64,000 nucleotides of DNA, from NCBI RefSeq assembly GCF_000340215.1, contig NW_006921538.1:434001-498000 (forward strand). Direction: 5' to 3'. Positions 1 through 9,559 of the stretch are shown in pieces (position 1 is the first letter of the stretch; the number at the start of each line of letters is the position of its first letter). The notes under the pieces are model-generated. The model searched no databases and was not told the DNA's origin. It was given only the letters and a program-made list of their open reading frames with translations. The DNA comes from Pseudocercospora fijiensis CIRAD86. Lineage: Eukaryota; Ascomycota; Dothideomycetes; Mycosphaerellales; Mycosphaerellaceae. The position numbers and the translations under genes are program-made.

Positions 1-799
1 CTTCGAGATTGCGGTATTTGAAGACAGAAGTCCGGCGGGAGCATAGCTCAGCGGATTCATCAACTTTCCCATCGCGGAGGTCTACGCAGTTGCTGGTGGT
101 GAAAATTCGCCAACTGCCATTCCTAAGGTCTCATCCTGATCATGGCTCTTCATGTCAGGCAGTTGGCGAGATCCCTGACGCTGTATCTAAATGTCTTGGA
201 GTAGCACCAGTGATTCACTGTCCAGGTGGTGCAGAATAGATCCGGTTGACAAGAAATCGATCTGCTACAAGAGTGCATTAATTGGTGGCGTAGTTGCCAT
301 TGCTCGCTTATTGCTTGTACTGTAGAATCCTGGAAACATGAGTGCGACATGGACATGTGCGTCAGGAACTTGCCGCGGTTGGTGCATCAGTCCAGTGTAG
401 GAGTGCGTGGCCGTGCCTCTTCACAAAATCTTTATGCGGTGATGTGAGGTTGAGGCGAATGGACGCTTCCTCCGCAGTGTCGATCCGGCTTCATTCGCTT
501 TAGGTATGGCGTTTCTGGGGAATCAGTAAAGTTCGGCCAATTGACAGCTACCTACCTCTTCTGGTAGTAGAGCTTGTGCTATGGACAACGCTGTTGATGA
601 GATCGACAATACTCCTCCTCGGCCTGAGCTGAGCCGCGCAGAAAGAGAAAGGTCCGATATGACGATGCCGATCAGTGTATGCCCGTAATAAAACCTGCGC
701 GTGCCTCTTCGCGAAGACCTCTGCCAGCTGTGTTCTGCGTGAAGTGTTGTCTTGAAGAAACACACATTCACAATCATCCTTCCCACTTTTCAAGTCGAA
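1..799. other. Intergenic region / upstream of the acetate transporter gene
   Basis: No convincing coding region is seen on either strand. The open frames are short, overlap each other and show no recognisable motif. The last 100-200 bases before the ATG at 800 presumably hold the promoter and 5' UTR of the acetate transporter gene. A short in-frame extension to an ATG at 752 exists, but the family usually starts with a polar tail like the one beginning at 800. Confidence 0.5.
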
Positions 800-1784
800 A
801 TGTCGGTCTCGAACGAGAAGTCAGAGGACATCGAATATACAACCAATGGCCACGACCACGCCGCAACCATGATGCCAACGCTCGAGCAGGTCCAAACGCA
901 GGGCAGCATTACCATCACGCCTGAGATGTTCGAGCGGATGTATCTTGCGCCCCAGAACAAAGTCTCAGGAGACCTCAGAAGAACACTAGGGTAAGAGTGT
1001 GCAGGACGTCAGCAGAAAACATGGTTCTGATGAAAGGGCAGAAATCCGACACCGATTGGTCTCGGCGGCTTTCTCATTGCGTACTGCCCGATCATCTTCT
1101 CACTGCTTGGGTGGAGAGGGTACACTGGCGGTGGGGCGGCGACAGTCGGAACATACTATTTCTCCGGTGGTCTCCTGGCCATCATAGCGATGATTCTGGA
1201 GTTCATCTTAGGAAATACGTTCCCAGCTGTCTTTTTCGGAGTTTACGGAGGGTACTTCTTGTCGTATGGCGCGACAATCACACCAGGCTTCGCCGCATAT
1301 CTTGCGTACGCACCAGACCCGAGCGACCCATCTGGAGGACTCGAGGCACCAGCATTCTTGTCGGGTCTTGCTTTCTGGAACCTAATGATGGGAATTTTCA
1401 CCATCTACTGCACAATCTGTGCGTTGAGAGTGAACCTGCTCTTCACACTGGCTTTCTTCTTCCTGGCTTTGACGTTCATCCTGGTGTCTGCCAGCTATTG
1501 GTGCGTCACAGAAGCCGGGAAGATGGTCGTCGGGCATAATTTGCAGCTGGCGAGTGCCGAACAGTTCTCAAGAGCATAGATCTCTCGCTAATCGAATTCA
1601 GGCTGGCGCTTCGTGCGGCTTTGTGGTCATGATCATCGGGTGGTATCTGCTGCTAGCCCTCATGCTCACCACCGTGGACTTTCCCTTCAACTTGCCAGTC
1701 TTCGATCTCAGCCACGTGGTGCCGAGCAATACCGAGCTCATGAAGAAGAGGAAGAATAAGAAGGACCTGGAGAAGAACAACTAG
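800..1784 (+). CDS. GPR1/FUN34/YaaH-family acetate transporter, three exons
   Basis: This is a plasma-membrane acetate/ammonium-associated permease of the GPR1/FUN34/SatP family. Proposed exons are 800-990, 1042-1549 and 1602-1784, giving 293 residues, the normal family size. A polar N-terminal tail with the typical 'GDLRRTLGNPTPIGL' entry (the family NPxPxGL signature, spanning the first splice junction) is followed by about six hydrophobic segments. The C-terminal part reads 'GWYLLLALML' and then a basic tail ending KKDLEKNN. Intron 1 (991-1041, 51 bp) has GTAAGA and CAG ends. Intron 2 cannot be placed with a GT donor near the expected site. A GC-AG intron at 1550-1601 (52 bp; donor GCGAGT, branch-like CTAAT, acceptor TTCAG) restores the frame and gives HNLQL-AGASCGF, the continuity expected in this family. 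GT donors at 1526 or 1529 also keep frame but delete conserved residues. Family assignment is strong; the second intron is inferred. Confidence 0.88.
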
Positions 1785-2439
1785 TGGAATCAAGATGCTC
1801 TCGGGATCTGATAATGTTGATCAGCGGGAAGAGTTAGCGCGGACCAATGCTATGAGCATGGGCTGACGGAGAGCATGCATGATCCGGTCCACCTTTTATT
1901 GCGCCGAAATCACGTGGGTTGCTGCAGGACGCAGTGGTTTCCCCGCCACAGAATTTGATACCATTCGAATAGAGTCCCTGGGGATGAAATAGGTGTGAGG
2001 TGACTAACGGAATGCGAAAGCGTCCTGAACGGCGTAGACCTCCCGCTACCGGCTTTGACTCCTGCTATCTGCTGCTGTGAGGCGTCACGTTACTTGCAGC
2101 TCGAGAAGCGCTGCTGGCTGCGCGACTAGGTGTTCCAGAGGCGTGTACGGCCCTACTCACTTAGGCGGTCAAGGTGAACGAGAAAGGGAATATTTCAACA
2201 AAATGCTCGTGTCACGCATAACACCATCTGCTGAGGTCATGATGAGGTGCGGCAAGATCACCGTATTGGTGAGGAACTGAGCTACAGCAGGCTGCGACAC
2301 ATATCCCTTGAAAAACTCGTAGGCGGACGCAGCTAGAGGGTTAGCGGCGGAAGCTGGGAAGTCTGATCGCGCTACCTACCTAAATTTGGTGTAGAGCCCG
2401 ATCTTCCGCCTACGCCCTTGGCTATTAGAATCCAGGGTC
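1785..2439. other. Intergenic region with transition into RIP-mutated DNA
   Basis: This holds the 3' flank of the acetate transporter gene and ordinary-looking DNA up to about 2300. Sequence then becomes progressively rich in TA with few CA/TG dinucleotides. No supported gene is present; the 67-residue open frame at 2077-2280 has no recognisable features. Confidence 0.5.
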
Positions 2440-5400
2440 GTCCGATCTCGGTTTCTATATTGTTATCGCTTAGAATACCTATGTTTATCGGTATAGACCG
2501 TTTTTCTAGCCGTTAAGGTATTATTAATCGCTATAGACATTGCGGACCTTCTTAACGACAAGGCATACGACTATAGTAATATAATATACGATGCTAAGAA
2601 CCTATTTAAAGGCGACGTAGATCTAGACTACCTATTTCTAGAAGGCAAAGATAATATTATAATAGACGCTAAATTCTTATCTTCTCGTTAGGTCCGCGAG
2701 GCAATAGTAAAGTCGTCCTTCTAGCTATCTATAGAAGCCGAAGAAGAAGCAGTAGACGAGGTTATCGAGGCTCTAATTGTAGCTAATTAACTCGGTAAAT
2801 AGACTCGTATCTATAATATATTAATATCTAAGCTAGATATTATCTAACCCGAGTCTTAGAGACCTAGCTTTTATAGTCTACTAGAAGGTACGGAATACGC
2901 GAGGCAGGTGCGGTTGCTAATTAAGGAGATATTCGAGGATATAGAGTATAACAATTTACGTATAGATCGCGACTCTTAGATACTATCGACTTGTAATAAT
3001 AGAGGCTAGCGGTTGCTACTAAAGTAGTTCAACCTTATATAGCCGGCTCTAATCTATCGGATAATAGTGCTATATACTAATTAGTATACTAGATAGAAAC
3101 CGGAGTTTAAGAAGGTCGTAAATAGTCGTAAGGAGGTATAGGTTTCTAGACGGAAATAGAAGCCGGTTACTACTAAAGAGCTAAGGATTTTTATCGGTCT
3201 AATAATATATATATTAGCCGTGCAAATAGACAATAAGGACGATTACTAGCGCTCCGATAGGTACTAGCCTGCTTATAATATCGCTAAATATATAAGTAAC
3301 TACCGATTTCGATAAATTAAAGCCGCTATATAGTTTAGTAAACCTATTAAGAAGAATAGCGGGTTTCTACCTTAGAAATAGGTTGTTAACCTCGCTAATA
3401 TACTAAGGAAGGCCTTTAAGCAGTATATAGTGCCTGCGACTAGTATTAGTATAGATAAGGTAATAGTACGGTTTTATAGGCGTTCTTACTATATTATAAT
3501 AATAAAGGGCAAGCCGACACTAATCGGCTACTATATCCTCGCTCTATGTAAGCGTAGATATCTGTATAACTTCTTATTCTCGTCGCCGAAGAAGCAATAG
3601 GGGTTTAAGGTTGTTAGTAGTATAGAAGAGTAGAAGGATCTAATTAAGGTACTAATTCGACTAACCGAGGCGGAGCAGAAGGCGGCTTCGAAGGCGAGGA
3701 AGGCGGCGGAGACTCGGGCTCGTAATAGAGGTAGAAATAGTAGTATCGATACTAGCAAAAATAGTAATAATAGTCTAGCTAGTAAGCGGCGCCGAACAAA
3801 GAAGAATAGTTATATTAATATAGTAGTTAATAATAATAAAATCGAAGAAAGTAAGTAACTACTATATTAAGAAGCCTCTTATATGCTATACTAATCTTAG
3901 GGTCTAATAGCCGTTAATCTTATTAGCTTACTAAGCTCGCTTAGCTAAGCCGTTCTTCGGTTATTGCTTTAGCTCCTATATTCGACTTACTTCTTCTACT
4001 ATTATATAGATAATCTATTTAACAATATACTGCTGTTTCGAGTCCTGCGACACTATAGAATCGCGGCGATAGGTACGGTATATACTAGCTCTAAATCTTA
4101 GCTATAGCAGGGCGCTGTATTCTATAGGATTTAGTTTTGTAGGGATTAGGCAGTAGGACTAAAGCGGGACTAGCATCTACCTCCGAAGGTCCTTTAAGAG
4201 ACGATAACACTTAATAGGAAGTCTATACGTTTCCCCTTCGACACCTTAATAGTAAGATACTATTACGACGTCGCTACTATACTATAGTAAGACCGCAACC
4301 TCGTCTAAGTCCTTATAACTAGCTACTAGCCGCACTAGCGAGTCTAGAGGGCGAGACGCTAGCCGAAGGCTACTAACGACTTTATTACTAAACACGTCCG
4401 CCCTTATTAGGTTGCCCCTAACTAATAATGCTATATTCTAGTATAGGCGGCACTATATAACGATAAGACAGGCAGAGTCGATATCTACGACTAATTAAGA
4501 AGTTATTGCGCTACCTAGTATCGTTCCTTAAAGCTATAGTATCTACTGTTCTATTTCCTACTAGACTCGGCTATAATTAATGCCTATATACTATACCGCG
4601 ACTTTACGTCTATAAAGGACAAATACCTTACTACTTAGCGCTCCTTCCGCCTCCGACTCGGCTAGAGTCTAGTTATAGAAGGCAGTAAACAGATAGAGGC
4701 AGAATAAGCCGAGAATAAAGCTAATAATAGTCTAAATCTACGAATACAAGGTAGGTTTATAGTAGGCTTCGTATATAACTAGTACTACGTACGCCCTTCT
4801 CGTCGGTTTTAATAGAAACGAGGCGACGTTATTCGAGCGTAAATAGACGGCTTCCGCCTTAGCAAAGACTACTCTTATCTAATAGACGGAAGACTAATAA
4901 GACAATAGCGCTACGACCTATGTAACTTTACTAATACTGCGCTTAAGATTAAGTCGTAGACCTTCTACTATACTAAGCGCTATTGCAAGGACTGTAGACC
5001 GAGTTAGAGTTTATATAAGGACTACGAGTACGGCTAGCATAACTACGTTAATCTTATAGCCTATCTAGAGCGACGACGAGGCCCTATAGACCTACTACTC
5101 CGCTAACTTCTACTTCTTATATAGTGTCCTTATCTTTAGTATATCTCTATATCTATTATAGCTAAAGTTCTTTAAGAAGGCGTAGATTGCGTCTATATAA
5201 GTCTCGAGATATAGCACTCGAAGCTATAGCTATATAAACTCGCGGAAATTAACCTCTTCCGGCCTCTTAACTTCTACGAGGCTCGGAGGACTCGAGACTA
5301 GGTCTAGCGTAGATTTAGACCTCTTTATCTTCTTCTTTAGTAGCGATATAGTACTATCGAGAGACCTCGTTATCTTAGCTCGTACTAGCAGTAGTAACTA

Positions 5401-5690
5401 AGCCTCTAGCTTCGGTAGTAGCGAGGATTTAGGCTCTACGGTCGTAGTATCTCTATATTCCTTTACTTAGTTAGCAACGACTACTAGCGGCTACTAGCGG
5501 CCTAAATATAGCTATATATATAGGTGTTGTAGCTATTGCTAGCTATCGCTAGTTGCTAGCTATTCTATAGAAGAAATGATATTTAAGCTACCCTTAGAAG
5601 TCGCCCTTATTAGCGGTCTAATAGGCTCTCGAAGAGGCAGCCGCTTAACTATAATCGTTACTACTAGCGAGGTCGCTCGGCAGAAGGCAC
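2440..5690 (+). mobile_element. RIP-degraded piggyBac-like DNA transposon
   Basis: About 3.2 kb of DNA strongly depleted in CA/TG and full of TAG/TAA in the plus-strand frames. A continuous, stop-interrupted transposase relic runs through 2540-5110. I found no confident terminal inverted repeats or TTAA target duplication, so both ends are approximate and set where the RIP composition starts and stops. The element lies between the acetate transporter gene and the alpha/beta-hydrolase gene. Confidence 0.75.
2540..5110 (+). pseudogene. piggyBac-type (DDE_Tnp_1_7) transposase relic
   Basis: Reading through the RIP stops, the plus strand gives the layout of a piggyBac-derived transposase. An acidic N-terminal part comes first. 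The segment reading ELRIFIGLIIYILAV near 3177-3225 matches the start of the DDE_Tnp_1_7 domain. The first catalytic Asp region reads SIDKVIVRFYRRS near 3445-3485, followed by KGKPTLIGYYILALC. The second Asp region 'DNLFNN' lies near 4010-4030 and is followed by a GTVYTSS segment. A Cys-rich tail (YCKDC near 4980) ends the frame. Stops sit where Trp (TGG to TAG) and Gln (CAA/CAG to TAA/TAG) would be expected, and there is a probable frame change around 3850-3950. It cannot encode an active protein. Confidence 0.75.
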
Positions 5691-6170
5691 CAATCAACAA
5701 TCGGTAGCTATTCGCACACCTACCTATTTTACTAGGCTAACAGAACTCTGCTCGACGGCAACCCTTGGTTTAGCGCCAACCTTTACCGACCGGGCTGGTG
5801 AAGGGATGATCATCGCTGAACGACAACATGATCAGCGGCGGTCAATTGCGTGATAGGTGTAGTGCTGGCGGGAGCTAAGGGAAGACCTTACGCCCGGGTT
5901 GGGCATAGACACAGCAGGGCGAATGAATAGATTGAAGCAGGGGTTTGGTTGGCTTTCTTCAATACAAGGCTCATCCGTTCACTGAAGCGCACGGCGACTG
6001 ACTCTTTTCACCCGAATGCGAAGTGGACATCCATCTACTTCAAGTTGCGCTCACGGCAGCAGGTGGTAGGGCAGGCATGATGTCATCTGTTACTGTACCT
6101 AGGATGCTTCTCGGACCTCACCTCACACCTTGAAAGGACTTCACAGCATACATATGTATGCAACACAGAT
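5691..6170. other. Intergenic region, upstream of the hydrolase gene
   Basis: Base composition returns to normal, with CA and TG present, from about 5690. No gene is seen. The last 100 bases include TATA-like sequence (catacatatgtatg near 6145-6160) just before the ATG at 6171. Confidence 0.45.
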
Positions 6171-7046
6171 ATGCCCAAACGCAAGAAAAACGACACCGAA
6201 CCCGAGGCCGAACCATCACCTGAAAAGAACAAACACAAAGAACCCCTAGATTCCGCACACCCTCCCACCTCCACCTCAAAACCTCTCCCACCCACCTCCT
6301 CAATCCCCTACAAATCCAAACAAATCCTCTACTCTCTCCACAAACCCCATACCTCCCATACCCCCCTAATCTTCACCCACGGAGCCGGCGGCGGAATCTC
6401 CGCTCCAGCAACCTCAGACTTCGCCTCAGGATTCGCCACCCAAGCCCCAATCCTCTGCTTCCAAGGAAGCCCAAACCTAACCCAACGCGTAAATTTTTTC
6501 AACGCGGTAATCGACCATCAGAAACGTGCCAAAAGTACTCCATGTCCTGCTCTAGGGGGGAGGAGTATGGGTGCTCGCGCGGCAGTTCTTACAGCTTTAG
6601 AACGAGGACACGATGATGTGAAAATGTTGGTGTTGGTGAGTTATCCACTTCTAGCCGCTGGGGGAAAGAGGGAGTATGAGCGGCGAGAGAAAATTTTACT
6701 GGAGTTGAAGGAGGGGGTTGATGTGCTTTTTGTTCTTGGGAGGGAGGATGAGATGTGTGAGTTTTTGAGGTTGGGGGAGATGAGAGCGGAGATGAAGGCT
6801 AGGAGTTGGCTTTGTGTTGTGGAAGGTGCGGATCATGGGATGGGGTGGAAGGGGAAGGCGAAGGTGGGGGAGGAGGTTATGAGGAGGAGGACGGGGGAGG
6901 TGGCGGCGAGGTGGATGGAGAGGAGGGAGGGGGAGAGGACGGAGTGTGAGGTTTGGTGGGATGGGGAGAGGGGGGAGGTTGTTTGTGGGGAGTGGAGGAG
7001 GAATGGCGATGGTGATCTGTCGGAGATGAAGAAGACGAAGCGATGA
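6171..7046 (+). CDS. KANL3/Tex30-like alpha/beta-hydrolase domain protein
   Basis: Single-exon gene of 291 residues. After a charged N-terminal tail (Lys/Glu/Pro/Ser-rich, about 50 residues) it has the features of the KANL3/Tex30 alpha/beta-hydrolase-like family. An oxyanion-type loop FTHGAGGG lies near residue 68, a nucleophile elbow GGRSMGARAA near residue 130, a strand 'LVLVSYPLL', an acidic segment 'FVLGREDEMCEF', and a late His motif VEGADHGMG near residue 220. The C-terminal 65 residues are unusually rich in Glu, Arg, Trp and Gly and look like a low-complexity extension. The biochemical function of this family in fungi is not established, so I give none. Coding-strand composition flips from C-rich in the first 350 bases to G-rich in the last 500. 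It converges on the Fic gene, with 75 bp between the stop codons. Confidence 0.82.
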   Translation: MPKRKKNDTEPEAEPSPEKNKHKEPLDSAHPPTSTSKPLPPTSSIPYKSKQILYSLHKPHTSHTPLIFTHGAGGGISAPATSDFASGFATQAPILCFQGSPNLTQRVNFFNAVIDHQKRAKSTPCPALGGRSMGARAAVLTALERGHDDVKMLVLVSYPLLAAGGKREYERREKILLELKEGVDVLFVLGREDEMCEFLRLGEMRAEMKARSWLCVVEGADHGMGWKGKAKVGEEVMRRRTGEVAARWMERREGERTECEVWWDGERGEVVCGEWRRNGDGDLSEMKKTKR

Positions 7047-7121
7047 GTGTTTTACGAGCTGGAGCATTCGAAATTCAGGGCTGCTGGGTCATCTTGTTGG
7101 ACTTCTATCTTCGTGACCCAA

Positions 7122-8460
7122 CTACTGCTGCTTCCTGGACATCTTGTACTCAAGCGTCTTCTTCCAGCGCTTCATCGTCTCCTCCGCATTGTGCAACACC
7201 ATACTGGCAAGCTGACCATGATGACCGCCTGACTGACGAGACTCCACAGCGATGCTGATGTACTCGTTCCGACCTTCGCCTTTTTCGCCCAAGCTCATGA
7301 TGATGCCTGCATACTTCAACAGAATCGCATTCAGGATCAATCGACACATGCGACCATTACCATCCTTGAAGGGATGGATGTTAACGAAGCGATCGCAATA
7401 CTTGGCTGCCAGCGCGAAAGGGTCAAGTTGATCCTTCTGCTCGGCTTGAGCCAAGTCAGCTTTCAGCTGGTTTACCATGCTCTGCATCTGGGTTGGGATC
7501 TCACTGGGCTTTGGAAATTGATGGCCACCGCCGATGTATGCTTGCTGGTTGGCGGCACGATACGTGCCTGCCAAGGACTTCGTACCCACGACACCGGCAT
7601 CTTCGCCACTCAAGCCTTCCATCATGATCTTGTGGGTGTCTCTGATAAGCTGTTCGGAGAGAGGCTCGTTCTCCTTAACAAATTGCTGAATGAGATGCTG
7701 CAAAGCAGCAGCGTGCTGAACAACCTCGCGGCGAGTACGAACGACTTCCTTGTAGTTTGGATTCTTGTTGGTGTTCTGGTCACTCGTGACCCACTGGTTC
7801 AGTTTCTCTTGATAGTCGGCGCTTCTAGTTTCTGGTCAGCTACCGGCACTTCGAATATGGAGTCTTGCAACGTTCAGAGAGCCCACTTACCTCTCAGAAT
7901 ACTCGAACGCCTCCCCATTGAATATCTTCATACACATCTTGAAGGTCTCGTCCAAGCTCAAGCCACGGGCTGGCCTTGGGCCGGAGGACAATCCTTGACC
8001 ACTACCGACTCGCTGATTCGAAGCAAATACAGCCCTGGCCATCTCTTCAACAGTAAGCTCCAACATGGCGCTTCGCAGCATCTTTGCCTTTGTGGACAAC
8101 TTGCTGCAAATCTTCCATGAACTTTCTGACAGTACCGAAGCGCACAGTGACATCGTAAGGCTTGTCCTTTAGACTCTTGTCGGTACGCCACTTATCATCG
8201 TAGTAGCGATAGTCAGAGCTCATGCCGATCGTGAAAGTCTGGCCGGAGAAGTCGGGAGCGCTCGATCCAAGACGTAGAGATGGCGGCCAGCCTTTGCTGA
8301 ACGTTCCTTTGAGACCACCGCGGAGAGAGTACTTGCTAGTCTTTGACGATGATGGAGAGCCAGAACTGGAGCCGCCGATATCGAGGTCGGGAAATTGTTG
8401 CAGGAGAGAGGCACACTTGCCCTTCTTCTTGGAGGGAGTGTTTGGGTCACCTGGATCCAT
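7122..8460 (-). pseudogene. Fic-domain protein gene with an apparent +1 frameshift (two exons)
   Basis: Fic proteins transfer AMP or other nucleotide groups to target hydroxyls. The C-terminal exon (7122-7824) carries the full Fic signature HPFKDGNGRMCR near 7330, preceded by an inter-domain helix and 'GTYRAANQQAYIGGG'. The upstream exon (7891-8460) starts MDPGDPNTPSKKKGK; a 66-bp GTAAGT/TAG intron (7825-7890) joins them cleanly within an Arg codon. The two exons total 1273 bases, one more than a multiple of three. The N-terminal frame (to about KFMEDLQQVVHK) and the following frame (AKMLRSAMLELTVEEMARAVF) meet near 8080-8092. A single extra C:G in the CC at 8086-8087 would explain the break; I see no plausible intron there. 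Either this is a real null allele or an assembly error. The full product would be about 423 residues. The inverted end of the 11.8-kb element begins only 155 bp upstream of the ATG. Confidence 0.78.
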
Positions 8461-8615
8461 ATTCGAGGGTGGTTCTGACAGATTTTGTCTTCTTGAAAAG
8501 GCTTTTCGGATAATGCTATATGCTTGTGAGCTATGCAAAACCCTGTCTCCAATCAGCCGCTCCACACGTAACTCTTGGCAAAGCCAATGCTCTAGCGGAG
8601 CGTCTAACGACATAA

Positions 8616-8651
8616 TGTTAGGCCCCTATAAATAATCGGTTATCTTAGTAT
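8616..8651 (+). repeat. Left inverted terminal repeat of the 11.8-kb element
   Basis: Starts TGTTAG and contains CGGTTATCTTAGTAT at 8637-8651. It pairs in inverted orientation with 20389-20424 at identical spacing. It also marks the abrupt switch from normal to RIP-mutated composition upstream of the Fic gene. Confidence 0.6.
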
Positions 8652-9559
8652 CAACTAGCTTCTTATATATAGAATACCGCGATACACGTCCGAGATAGCT
8701 AATATATTAGCGGAGGGGGGTTCGAGATGTTTCTACGACGTATATAGTAATATAAACTAATTTTTAAGATATATAAAACTATAGAGTATACAGACTAAAA
8801 ACCTGTAGGTTCTATACCTATATAACTACTTTGCGATAGTAGGCTAAATAGATTAATAACTATACTATCTATCTATACTAAACTATATAGGTAGCATCGT
8901 AAAGGTCTATTCTATTAATCGCTATAGCTGTTAATATCGCGTAATACGTCGGCGCAATATACGAGGTCCTAGTTAGTAGTAACTTAAATCTTCGATTTAT
9001 CGACTAGGCGACTATAGTCTTCTAATTTCTACTATTCTAACGACGCTAAATCCTTTAGTATATCTTCGGATAGCATTTAGTAACTTTCTAGGGCTGCGCG
9101 TAACCTATACGTACTAGATACTATCGATCTTTATAGGTATTCTAGTATCGCTAGCATCTCGAGTATCGCTTAGTCGATTTCTAACCTTCTAACGACGCTA
9201 AACTTCCTTATATACCTCTACGACTTTAGCGTACGCCTAGTAGAGGGTTCTAGTATTATCTAGTTATCTTCCGTTTGTCTACGCTAGTACGAATCGGATA
9301 TAGGACTCGAGAGCTATATACGCGTATCTTCGTTTACTCTTCTATTTGTCCGCTTATGCGATATCCTCTTCTCTTCTTTTTCTCTTCTCTTCCCTTTCTC
9401 TTCTCTTCCCTCTATATCGACTTTAACGCTATCTATTAATAATACTAACTATAGATAAAGGTATCGCGAGCTCTTAGGTATATAGCGACCTACGCGACGC
9501 CCTCCCGAATAAATATATATAGGAAATCGCTAATCGTAGAGCGCGCCTTGCCCGTTAAT
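8652..9559. other. RIP-mutated non-coding part of the 11.8-kb element
   Basis: About 900 bases between the left inverted end and the DUF6589-like relic. A pyrimidine-rich run of CTCTT/CCTTT repeats lies at about 9366-9412. I see no recognisable coding frame. Confidence 0.4.

Noticed and set aside
8080..8160. An intron to explain the Fic frame change
   Set aside because: Candidate GT/AG pairs here give lengths of 26-48 bases, mostly with the wrong phase; the only in-phase one (40 bases, donor GTCACT) removes conserved sequence. A one-base indel explains it better.
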